A stretch of 9,032 nucleotides of DNA from Colivivens sp964452915 (GTDB taxonomy: Bacteria > Bacteroidota > Bacteroidia > Bacteroidales > Bacteroidaceae). The position numbers were made by a program, and so were the translations under genes. The notes under the pieces were generated by a model. That model was not told the origin of the DNA, ran no database searches, and worked only from the letters and a program-made list of their open reading frames with translations. The stretch is taken from positions 1-9,032 of the forward strand of contig CAYVNW010000062.1 in NCBI GenBank assembly GCA_964452915.1. Reading direction: 5' to 3'. Positions within the stretch are counted from its first letter, which is position 1. Each line of letters opens with the position of its first letter. Shown here piece by piece: positions 1 through 7,382 of the stretch.

Positions 1-108
1 CTTCATGGCATAACTTCATGGGCTTCATGGCATAACTTCATGGGCTTCATGGCATAACTTCATGGGCTTCGTGGCATAACTTCATGGGCTTCGTGGCATA
101 ACTTTATG
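1..108. repeat. 22-bp composite tandem repeat, about 4.9 copies
   Basis: The unit is CTTCATGGCATAA followed by CTTCATGGG (13 + 9 nt), so each 22-bp unit is itself two versions of a CTTCATGG core. Copies start at 1, 23, 45, 67 and 89. The first three are identical, copies 4 and 5 share an A-to-G change (CTTCGTGG), and the last decays into TTTATGAT. The array probably continues left of the window. It has stops in all frames within a few units, so it is not coding. It ends about 95 nt upstream of the likely promoter of the kinase gene. There are no unique spacers, so it is not a CRISPR array. Confidence 0.93.
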
Positions 109-239
109 ATTCTCCTTTATTACTATTTATTCCTTTTATTCTTTATGGCTTATACAATAAAAGAAATGTATGCATTCCGTCATTAGTTTAGAAAAATAAT
201 CGTACCTTTGTATATAAATAAAGAAATAAAAGAACATCC
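109..239 (+). promoter_or_regulatory. AT-rich upstream region with candidate promoter of the kinase operon
   Basis: TACCTTTG at 203-210 matches the Bacteroidota -7 consensus TAnnTTTG. It lies 29 nt before the ATG, which leaves an AT-rich leader (TATATAAATAAAGAAATAAA type) usual for this phylum in place of a Shine-Dalgarno. No good -33 TTTG is present 19-21 nt upstream; that region reads TCAT or GTCA. The call therefore rests on the -7 box and its position. No terminator or riboswitch-like fold was seen in this stretch. Confidence 0.5.
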
Positions 240-2612
240 ATGGATATAAATACGGCACAATATTTGCGGGAGGGAACATCATTGTATCATGGTGTGTATC
301 GTATAGAGAAGACTCTCGGGCAAGGTGGGTTCGGAATAACGTATCTTGCGACTGACGTAAACTTGGAAATGAAGGTTGCGATCAAAGAGTTCTTTCCTGA
401 GAACTTCTGCTACCGTGACACTGACACGAGTCACGTGAACCTTGGCACAGCAGGTTCGCGTGAGTTTATAGAGCGGCTCAAGCAGAAGTTTTTGAAGGAG
501 GCACGCAATATTGCCAAACTAAATTATCCAGGCATTATCAGAATCCATGCCGCATTCGAGGAGAACGCGACAGCTTATTATGTGATGGATTATATTGACG
601 GCTGTACCCTGTCCGACATGGTCCGTCAGAGCGGACCTTTGTCCGAGTCAAAGGCATTGGTATATATAAATAAGGTGGGAAAGGCTCTGGAGTATATCCA
701 TGACCGTAAGATGAACCACCTTGACGTAAAACCGGCAAATATAATGGTGCGGCAAACAGATGACACGCCGGTATTAATCGACTTTGGACTATCTAAACAG
801 TATGACTCCACGGGAATGCAGACATCCACAACATTGACAGGCTTGTCACATGGATATGCTCCCTTTGAACAATACAATGAGGGAGGAGTTCGGGAGTTTT
901 CCCCACAGACCGACATCTACTCGCTTGCCGCAACTTTGTATTATCTGCTTACAGGCATTGTGCCGCCTCCGGCCCCTCGTTTGATAGATGAAGACTTAAC
1001 ATTTCCACAGGGCTTTCCGGCTGATCTCAAAGCTCCGATCACAAAAGCGATGTCAACAGCAAGAAAGAACAGACAGTCCACTGTCGGTGAGTTTCTTGCG
1101 GAATTGAGCAATACTGATACAGTCAAGCAATCAATCAATGGCAACATCGATCATAGCCGTCAGAAGGAGACATCAACATCCAATACCATTGACAATAAAG
1201 ACTTGAACCGTGAAACGGTGATAGTGAACAATGGAGATGCCACACGGATTAATATACCTTTTGTACAAGGTGAACAGCACAAGCAGGAACCGCCACAGAA
1301 ACTCAAAGACTCTACCTGGTGGAAAAATAAAAAGACATACAAGATTCTTGGTATTGCCGGCTGTGCGGCTATTCTGATAGTTGCCATAATTATGTTCGCA
1401 ATTGAATTGTCGCTACATGTAACAGTCAGTGGGCCAAGCGGAACAGTGAACGGGTACAACTATGTTGACCTCGGATTGCCAAGCGGAACCCTATGGGCGA
1501 CTCATAATCTTGGAGCGTATAGTCCGGATGAGTATGGTGATTATTATGCTTGGGCAGAGACAGAGTCTCGAGCAAGCGGGTTCGATTGGGAATCCGCCCC
1601 TTACTATCAATACATGGACTCACTCAATTACTACCATTGGGGCAAATACAACAACTCAGATGGCAAAACAATCCTTGATTCGGAGGACGATGCGGCGACA
1701 ATGACCCTCGGTTCTCCATGGCGCATACCGACAGATGATGAGATGAAAGAGCTATTAAATGAATGTACTTGGATATGGGGACGAATGAAGTGGAATAAAG
1801 GATATAAAGTGATTGGTCCGAACGGGAACTCTATTTTTTTACCTGCCGCAGGCTGGTATAATGATAATGTGTGTGAAAGTGAGAACGAAGATGGAAACTA
1901 TTGGACCAGCGTTCACAAATCAAACTCTGAAAATATAAATGCAGAAGACTTAGCGTGCGGCTTATACTTCTATGCAAAAATAAAAGGAATGGCAGACGAC
2001 TTTGCTCGATGCCGTGGTCATAGCATCCGCCCCGTACTATCACCTCAGTATGTTGACCTTGGTCTTAGTGTAAAGTGGGCTACATGCAACCTCGGGGCAT
2101 CACGCCCTGAACAATATGGTAACTATTATGCATGGGCAGAGACACAGCCACGAACAGGAAACGAATGGGATTATAACTGGTATAATGCACCATATTGCTT
2201 AGACTCGTACGGCGACTCTTTAAGTAAATACAATGGCTATGACGGCAGGACCATCCTTGATGCAAAGGATGATGCAGCAACCGTGACTCTTGGTGCGCCA
2301 TGGCGAATGCCTACAAAAGATGAGATAAAAGAATTAACGGATAGGTGCACATGGACATGGACCACAATGAATGGCAATAACGGATATGAGGTGACAGGAC
2401 CGAACGGGAACTCTATATTTCTGCCTGCTGCTGGCTACCGCGACGGGTCAAGTATCCGCTACGCGGGTACCTACGCTCACTATTGGTCAAACTTGTATGA
2501 TACAAGTAACCCCGACGATGCCTATTACTTGCTCATTCGTTCTGACGATTACCATCAACCGTATAGCTACGATCGTTATCTCGGACATTCTATCCGTCCG
2601 GTATATCCTTAA
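240..2612 (+). CDS. Membrane-anchored Hanks-type Ser/Thr protein kinase with two C-terminal FISUMP domains
   Basis: This is a 790-residue receptor-like eukaryotic-type kinase. Residues 20-290 form the kinase domain: glycine loop GQGGFG (27-32), VAIK lysine K49, helix-C glutamate E87, catalytic loop HLDVKPAN (D162, K164, N167), DFG (181-183), GYAPFEQ (205-211) and D225 of the DIYS segment. All catalytic residues are present, so it should be active. The HLD in place of HRD makes it a non-RD kinase. The activation segment is Thr/Ser-rich (T195-T200). A polar linker (about 290-367) carries ETVI and ATRI motifs (T326, T335). KNKK then precedes one membrane segment (369-388), which predicts a cytoplasmic kinase and extracytoplasmic C-terminus. 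Two FISUMP domains follow (about 405-600 and 603-790), each starting YVDLGL, with AWAET, GNSIFLPAAG and SIRPV motifs. They probably act as ligand-binding sensors, by analogy with PASTA kinases; the ligand is unknown. It is first in a tight operon with two-component genes. The ATG at 240 fits the promoter and the start of the kinase fold. Confidence 0.93.
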   Translation: MDINTAQYLREGTSLYHGVYRIEKTLGQGGFGITYLATDVNLEMKVAIKEFFPENFCYRDTDTSHVNLGTAGSREFIERLKQKFLKEARNIAKLNYPGIIRIHAAFEENATAYYVMDYIDGCTLSDMVRQSGPLSESKALVYINKVGKALEYIHDRKMNHLDVKPANIMVRQTDDTPVLIDFGLSKQYDSTGMQTSTTLTGLSHGYAPFEQYNEGGVREFSPQTDIYSLAATLYYLLTGIVPPPAPRLIDEDLTFPQGFPADLKAPITKAMSTARKNRQSTVGEFLAELSNTDTVKQSINGNIDHSRQKETSTSNTIDNKDLNRETVIVNNGDATRINIPFVQGEQHKQEPPQKLKDSTWWKNKKTYKILGIAGCAAILIVAIIMFAIELSLHVTVSGPSGTVNGYNYVDLGLPSGTLWATHNLGAYSPDEYGDYYAWAETESRASGFDWESAPYYQYMDSLNYYHWGKYNNSDGKTILDSEDDAATMTLGSPWRIPTDDEMKELLNECTWIWGRMKWNKGYKVIGPNGNSIFLPAAGWYNDNVCESENEDGNYWTSVHKSNSENINAEDLACGLYFYAKIKGMADDFARCRGHSIRPVLSPQYVDLGLSVKWATCNLGASRPEQYGNYYAWAETQPRTGNEWDYNWYNAPYCLDSYGDSLSKYNGYDGRTILDAKDDAATVTLGAPWRMPTKDEIKELTDRCTWTWTTMNGNNGYEVTGPNGNSIFLPAAGYRDGSSIRYAGTYAHYWSNLYDTSNPDDAYYLLIRSDDYHQPYSYDRYLGHSIRPVYP
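1452..2040 (+). other. FISUMP domain 1 of the kinase
   Basis: Residues about 405-600 of the kinase protein. Recognisable blocks are YVDLGLPSGTLWATHNLGA, YGDYYAWAET, a DAA(T) block with PWRIPTDDEM, GPNGNSIFLPAAG, YW and GHSIRPV. It is related to domain 2 but has a diverged, Asn/Glu-rich segment between PAAG and GHSIRPV (nt about 1855-2010). A run of seven T at 1834-1840 lies inside the SIFLP codons. The fold is expected to be C-type-lectin or sulfatase-modifying-factor like, from general knowledge of FISUMP and DUF1566-type proteins. Confidence 0.85.
2049..2609 (+). other. FISUMP domain 2 of the kinase
   Basis: Residues about 604-790, a tandem duplicate of domain 1: YVDLGLSVKWATCNLGA, YGNYYAWAET, DDAATVTLGAPWRMPTKDE, GPNGNSIFLPAAG, HYWS, GHSIRPVYP. 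The 17-bp string at 2400-2416 is identical to 1818-1834 in domain 1. The end of this domain aligns without gaps with the minus-strand FISUMP protein at the right edge of the window. Confidence 0.85.
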
Positions 2613-2648
2613 ATATAAAGATTTGTCGATTATAAGTTTGTAATAATA

Positions 2649-5600
2649 GTGAAATACTCAACTGTAAGAATAACGAAGAAAACATGGATGCTAATCGGAC
2701 TGTTTGGCATCATCGTGGCATTTGTAGTTATTGGACTGTATCCGCCTGCCGGCACATTCAGAGTAAACGACGGCTTACGGCACAAAGTGGACTCACTGAA
2801 CGAGATTGCTTACGCCACAAGGTATATGCATCTTGATTCCACTGCAAAGTACTCGCAATTGGCATTCGATCAGTCGGCAGACTATGACGAAGGCAGAGCT
2901 ATTGCTCTCAACAACTTAGCATTCGTGCAATACATGCTGATGGACTACGACAGTGCACAGACATTATATTTAGAAAGCTATTTTACTACTAACAACCTTA
3001 TAATAAAAGCGGCAGCGGATGTAGGCATTATGAAGATTTGTCAAATCACAAGTCGTAACGATGCGTTTTATGATTACCGTAACGATGCCGAATACAAACT
3101 CAGACGTATTGAAGAAGATAAAAACCTGCTTACACCAATACAAACAACCTGGTACAATTATGTCAAAAGTGAATTCCACTTCGCTTCCGCTACCTATTAT
3201 AATAATATACAACAGGAAGTTCAAGGCGATGCCGAACTTCAACGTGTCACATCCGACATGAGCATGGTAAACTCTGATTCCGCACAACTCGCAAGATATT
3301 GTCTGCTGACACACGACTACGACCGTGCGTTGGAAATAGGCAGACGAAGCGGACTCACCTACATGCTGGCAAGTGCCTTACAAAAAATTGCAAGCAACAT
3401 AATCAACTCTGAGACTACAGACAATACAGACTCATTAAGCAGTCTCCCATTAGAGCTTGCCCGGCATTCTTTGCAACTGTTCCGTGACTACGGATCAATA
3501 TACAGCCGTGCAGTCACTTATCTTACAATATCAGAGTACTATGTTCACAGGAACCAACCAGAGGTGGCACTCGACACAGCAACCAAAGCCCTTGAGTTTG
3601 TCAACATCCAACACCGGCGACTATATGGCGTTGACGCAGAATTTCTAATGCCATATTCGTCTCAACAAGACTCCATGTCTACCGAGATGCGATGGATGCG
3701 TAACGGAACCATTACTTGCGCATGGGACTGGATAGCGCAAATTCGTGAACATCTTAGTATGGTTTATAGTAGCCTTGGACAAAAACGCCAGTCAGATTAC
3801 AACAGGAACATTTACCTTGACATCCTAAATGCAACCAGACAAGACAAACAGCTTGAGAATCAATATGAGAATTTAGAAATAGAACAAGCCAGACAATACA
3901 TCATGGCATGGATGGTAGCGATATTGTCTGTTCTTTTGTTCCTTGGACTATTCCTGTATATCCGATTCCTTAAAAGGAGGACGGAACGCAGTTATAACAA
4001 GGACATTGCAGCAGTTGAGGAAACATTCCACAAGTGGATGAAGGAAAAACAATCGTTGTATTCCTCTATGCAGATGGAAGAAAAGCGCATTGACAGTGAG
4101 ACATACATTCACGAGCAACACATCGCCGAAAACAAACGGAGCTATATTGACAAATGCACAAACCTGTCGCTCGTATATAGCATTACACCGTTTCTTGATC
4201 GGGCAATAAATGAATTGCATAAACTCAAAGATGCCAACGAACCGGCAGCAACACGGAAGGAAAGGCTCTCATATCTCATGGAACTCATTGAACAAATTAA
4301 TCTCTACAACGAAATACTGTCACATTGGATAAAAGTACGCCAGGGCATCGTCTCACTAAACATTGAGAACTTCAAGTTGCAACCACTGCTCGACACTCTG
4401 GCAAAAAGCAATAATTCATTTATAGACAAAGGATTGTCACTGCATGTAGAGAATTCTGATGCCGTAGTAAAAGCAGACAGAGCACTAACCTTGTTTATGA
4501 TGAATACCCTACTTGATAATGCAAGGAAGTATACACCTCAAGGCGGACACGTAAGCATCAACACTCTGACATGCGACGACTATGTGGAAATATCTGTGTC
4601 CGATACAGGACGTGGGCTTTCTACTGAGGATATGGAAACTATACGTCATGAGAAAGTTTACGATTCCAGCAAGATCGGAGATACCAAAAACGACAGTGAA
4701 CTGAAGCAAAATAAAGGTTTCGGCTTCGGACTTATGAATTGTAAAGGCATAATCGACAAATATCGCAAATCCAACTCTTTATTTTCTGTATGCCTGTTCG
4801 ACGTTGAGAGTACAATCGGCAAAGGCAGCCGCTTTTTCTTCCGCCTGCCTAAAGGTACGATACGCTCTATAATTACCGCAGCCCTTCTGATTCTCACTTG
4901 CAATGGTTATAGCCAAGGCACTTCCGACACATATAATCACGTTCACCTTAAGAAAGCTGCCGCATATGCTGACTCTGTGTATTTTGCCAATATCGACGGC
5001 TATTACCATAAAGCTATAGTTTATGCCGATTCTGTCATCCAAGAACTGAACGCCGAATATATTACAGAAAATGGCGACTCAACACAGCTGCTTACACTCT
5101 TAGGTCAGACCTACCAAGAACTGGACTGGTGGAATACAGGCGTAAAAACAGATTATTCAATTATACTTGACGTTCGCAACGAGACTGCAGTAGCGGCACT
5201 CGCCCTTCAGAATTGGGACTTGTACAAATACAACAACGACATTTACCAACGTCTGTATAAGTTGGCAAATTTCGACTACTCACTTGAAGAATCCGTGGAA
5301 ACAATTCACAAGACCAATATTATCCGGCAAACCATTATAAGTATTGGAATTTTATTAGTGCTGATTGGTATTGTCGTTTTTCTCCTGGTGTACTATCGTA
5401 TGCATTTGCTACCTACGTTCAACATGCGCCAACTGATGCAACTTAACAAAAACCTGTTCACTCAACAGCATAATGACTTGACTGAATTTATCTATCGGGG
5501 ACTGAACGACATCAAACAAACAGACGGATTGGCAATTGGCACAAAAACAGCCGACAAGCCGACCCTCGACATCCATCTTACCGCTAATTGTCCGGCAGCC

Positions 5601-6641
5601 GACTCTGTAGAGACTTTAATCATACGCAGTGTCTCAGAAAACAAAGAAATCGTAATATCCGACGGAGCTCTACGGTCGTTCCTGCTCATCCCCGATCCGT
5701 CAGTCAGTAAAGAAGAAGAACCTGTTGGCACCATCGGCGCAATGGTCATAGCCTTTCACAATACATCGGTCTCAGCCGATGAGGAGAAAATAATAAGGCT
5801 AATCGCACAACAATTGGCAACTTATATATACTACTCGAATATCAAGGTTGAAAGTCAGAGAGACTCAATACAACTGAAGGAATATGAGAAGCACCGTACA
5901 GAACAGGAAGAAAGCAGTATACATATTCAAAACATGGTATTGGACAACTGCCTGTCGGCACTTAAGCATGAAACCATGTTCTACCCTAACCGAATCAAGC
6001 AGATTTTAAGTTCTGTAGGTGACGATTTGTCGTCTGAAGAAATGGCTGGTAAGATTGAAACTTTAAATGAACTGATCAGCTACTACAAGGAGATCTTCTC
6101 CATACTCAGTGCATGTGCGGCAAAACAGCTCGATAATGTCGTTTTTAAACGTAAGAACGTATCCATAGACTCACTTGTACAGTATGCACAGAAATCACTT
6201 AAACGACAATCAAAGAAAAAGGGAATCGATATCGGATGCGAAGTTCACGCCCAAGCCGGACTATCCATTATTGGTGATGCAGCAATGTTGCAGTATCTTA
6301 TTGACAACATAATATCTTCAATGCTGCAAGACGAGCAAGACGGACAGATCAAATTGTATGCCACATATAATAATGAAGGAATGGTAAAACTGACATTCAC
6401 TGACTGCCGTATACATAAAAGCAAAGATGAATTGTCAAAACTTTTTTATCCTGAACACCTGAAATACGATGAACAGGAAGACAAACTTATCGGCGTAGAA
6501 TATATGGTGTGCAGACAGATAGTACGTGAACACGACGAGTATGGCGGACGGCGCGGTTGCAGGATTAATATCTCAAACTGTGACGAAGGCTACAAGATTG
6601 AAGTGATGCTTAACGGACAGAAGAACAAAGTAAACAAATAA
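2649..6641 (+). CDS. Double sensor histidine-kinase-like membrane protein (DUF5112/DUF5113-type)
   Basis: 1330 residues with two sensor-kinase modules in one chain. Module 1: membrane segment 15-32, periplasmic helical TPR-like sensor (33-415), membrane segment 418-438, coiled coil, DHp-like helices (about 475-567) and an intact HATPase with N box (N619-N624), G1 DTGRGL (652-657), G2 GFGFGL (690-695) and GKGS (724-727). Its H-box region (NLSLVYSITPFLDR, 505-518) has no His. Module 2: signal-peptide-like segment 738-757, short periplasmic part, membrane segment 896-916, GAF-like domain (about 943-1062), a DHp with LKHETMFYPNRI (H1107) and a degenerate ATPase. That ATPase has N-box D1219/N1220, but DCRIH (1252-1256) replaces G1 and there is no G2. 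The tail HDEYGGRRGCRI and the overall layout recall Bacteroidota proteins carrying DUF5112/DUF5113; this is from memory, not a search. It probably signals to the response regulator 18 nt downstream. The start is GTG: there is no upstream ATG before the stop at 2616, and the ATG at codon 14 would lose the basic residues before the first membrane segment. Confidence 0.85.
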   Translation: MKYSTVRITKKTWMLIGLFGIIVAFVVIGLYPPAGTFRVNDGLRHKVDSLNEIAYATRYMHLDSTAKYSQLAFDQSADYDEGRAIALNNLAFVQYMLMDYDSAQTLYLESYFTTNNLIIKAAADVGIMKICQITSRNDAFYDYRNDAEYKLRRIEEDKNLLTPIQTTWYNYVKSEFHFASATYYNNIQQEVQGDAELQRVTSDMSMVNSDSAQLARYCLLTHDYDRALEIGRRSGLTYMLASALQKIASNIINSETTDNTDSLSSLPLELARHSLQLFRDYGSIYSRAVTYLTISEYYVHRNQPEVALDTATKALEFVNIQHRRLYGVDAEFLMPYSSQQDSMSTEMRWMRNGTITCAWDWIAQIREHLSMVYSSLGQKRQSDYNRNIYLDILNATRQDKQLENQYENLEIEQARQYIMAWMVAILSVLLFLGLFLYIRFLKRRTERSYNKDIAAVEETFHKWMKEKQSLYSSMQMEEKRIDSETYIHEQHIAENKRSYIDKCTNLSLVYSITPFLDRAINELHKLKDANEPAATRKERLSYLMELIEQINLYNEILSHWIKVRQGIVSLNIENFKLQPLLDTLAKSNNSFIDKGLSLHVENSDAVVKADRALTLFMMNTLLDNARKYTPQGGHVSINTLTCDDYVEISVSDTGRGLSTEDMETIRHEKVYDSSKIGDTKNDSELKQNKGFGFGLMNCKGIIDKYRKSNSLFSVCLFDVESTIGKGSRFFFRLPKGTIRSIITAALLILTCNGYSQGTSDTYNHVHLKKAAAYADSVYFANIDGYYHKAIVYADSVIQELNAEYITENGDSTQLLTLLGQTYQELDWWNTGVKTDYSIILDVRNETAVAALALQNWDLYKYNNDIYQRLYKLANFDYSLEESVETIHKTNIIRQTIISIGILLVLIGIVVFLLVYYRMHLLPTFNMRQLMQLNKNLFTQQHNDLTEFIYRGLNDIKQTDGLAIGTKTADKPTLDIHLTANCPAADSVETLIIRSVSENKEIVISDGALRSFLLIPDPSVSKEEEPVGTIGAMVIAFHNTSVSADEEKIIRLIAQQLATYIYYSNIKVESQRDSIQLKEYEKHRTEQEESSIHIQNMVLDNCLSALKHETMFYPNRIKQILSSVGDDLSSEEMAGKIETLNELISYYKEIFSILSACAAKQLDNVVFKRKNVSIDSLVQYAQKSLKRQSKKKGIDIGCEVHAQAGLSIIGDAAMLQYLIDNIISSMLQDEQDGQIKLYATYNNEGMVKLTFTDCRIHKSKDELSKLFYPEHLKYDEQEDKLIGVEYMVCRQIVREHDEYGGRRGCRINISNCDEGYKIEVMLNGQKNKVNK
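4857..4919 (+). other. Internal signal-peptide-like membrane segment joining the two sensor-kinase modules
   Basis: Residues 737-757 (TIRSIITAALLILTCNGYSQ and the following G) follow directly on the last strand of the first ATPase (GSRFFFRLPKG). They have the basic, hydrophobic and small-polar parts of a Bacteroidota signal peptide. The segment re-exports the chain so that residues about 758-894 are periplasmic, giving an in-out-in-out-in topology with four crossings. There is no Met near it and no frame break, so it is one continuous gene. It looks like the N-terminus of a formerly separate second sensor. Confidence 0.7.
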
Positions 6642-6659
6642 TAAAAGCAATATAACTAT

Positions 6660-7382
6660 ATGGATAATTTTAATGTAATCATCGTGGAGGATGTGCCACT
6701 GGAATTAAAGGGTACTATCGAAATATTCAAAAACGAAATTCCTGAGGCAAATATCATTGGGACAGCCCAGACCGAGGAGGATTTCTGGTCTCTCATGGAC
6801 AAGCAAACTCCCGACTTAATCTTGTTGGACCTTGGCTTGGGAGGATCAACCACTGTCGGTGTCGAAATATGCAGGCAATTGCGTGACAAGAAACTGCCGG
6901 TCAAAATTCTTATATTCACAGGCGAAGTGCTCAATGAGAAGCTGTGGGTCGATGTGCTCGATGCCGGAGCAGACGGGATAATACTGAAAAGCGGAGAATT
7001 GTTGACACCTGATGACGTACAAAGCGTGATGAGCGGCAAAAAGTATGTCTTCAATCAGCCAATACTGAAAAAGATTGTAAAGCGGTTCCGCCGTTCAGTA
7101 CTTAATGAATACAAAAGACAAGAGTCTATCGTTAAATACGACATTGACGAGTACGATGAGATATTCCTTCGCCATTTGGCATTGGGCTATACAAAAGACA
7201 TGATTGCAAACCTGCGCAACATGCCCTTCGGGACCAAATCATTGGAAAAACGCCAGGCAGACATCATCAGCCGTCTGTTTCCAAACGGAGACAAAGAACG
7301 TATTAACGTACCCCGTCTTATTACCAGGGCTTTTGAATTAAGAATTCTCGATGTAGACAATCTGGAACCAGATGAGGATTAA
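6660..7382 (+). CDS. Response regulator with receiver and LuxR-like helix-turn-helix output
   Basis: A 240-residue cytoplasmic two-component regulator. The receiver (about 4-125) has the acidic pair E10-D11, phospho-acceptor D57 in LILLDLGL, T87 in IFTG and K110 in ILKSG, so all conserved phosphorylation residues are in place. A linker of basic residues (about 136-155) follows. The C-terminal part (about 165-235) reads like a GerE/LuxR-type HTH: LRHLALGYTKDMIA, then a helix with SLEKRQADIISRLF. The match to canonical LuxR is loose, so the output domain is less certain than the receiver. The gene lies 18 nt after the double sensor gene and is its probable partner. The ATG at 6660 follows an AT-rich, Shine-Dalgarno-free leader. 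Target genes cannot be read from the window; autoregulation of the operon is possible. Confidence 0.9.
   Translation: MDNFNVIIVEDVPLELKGTIEIFKNEIPEANIIGTAQTEEDFWSLMDKQTPDLILLDLGLGGSTTVGVEICRQLRDKKLPVKILIFTGEVLNEKLWVDVLDAGADGIILKSGELLTPDDVQSVMSGKKYVFNQPILKKIVKRFRRSVLNEYKRQESIVKYDIDEYDEIFLRHLALGYTKDMIANLRNMPFGTKSLEKRQADIISRLFPNGDKERINVPRLITRAFELRILDVDNLEPDED

Noticed and set aside
1..108. CRISPR array
   Set aside because: Repeats are directly adjacent with no unique spacers and no cas genes nearby.
538..1459. Several minus-strand open frames (66-99 codons) opposite the kinase domain
   Set aside because: They lie antisense to a gene with all kinase motifs in order, have no recognisable domains and no promoter; they are shadows of the coding strand.
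2436..2609. Firm call of a diversity-generating retroelement
   Set aside because: No reverse transcriptase, accessory protein or A-rich template repeat in the window, and the differences between the two C-termini are not limited to A positions.
2633..2640. TAAGTTTG before the double sensor gene, matching TAnnTTTG
   Set aside because: No -33 TTTG at the right distance, and the start codon would fall almost at the transcription start. The 36-nt gap fits read-through from the kinase gene better.
4881..4919. Lipoprotein signal at the internal membrane segment (LILTC)
   Set aside because: The residue before Cys is Thr instead of Gly, Ala or Ser, and the segment sits inside a protein; a plain signal-anchor or Bacteroidota-type signal is more likely.
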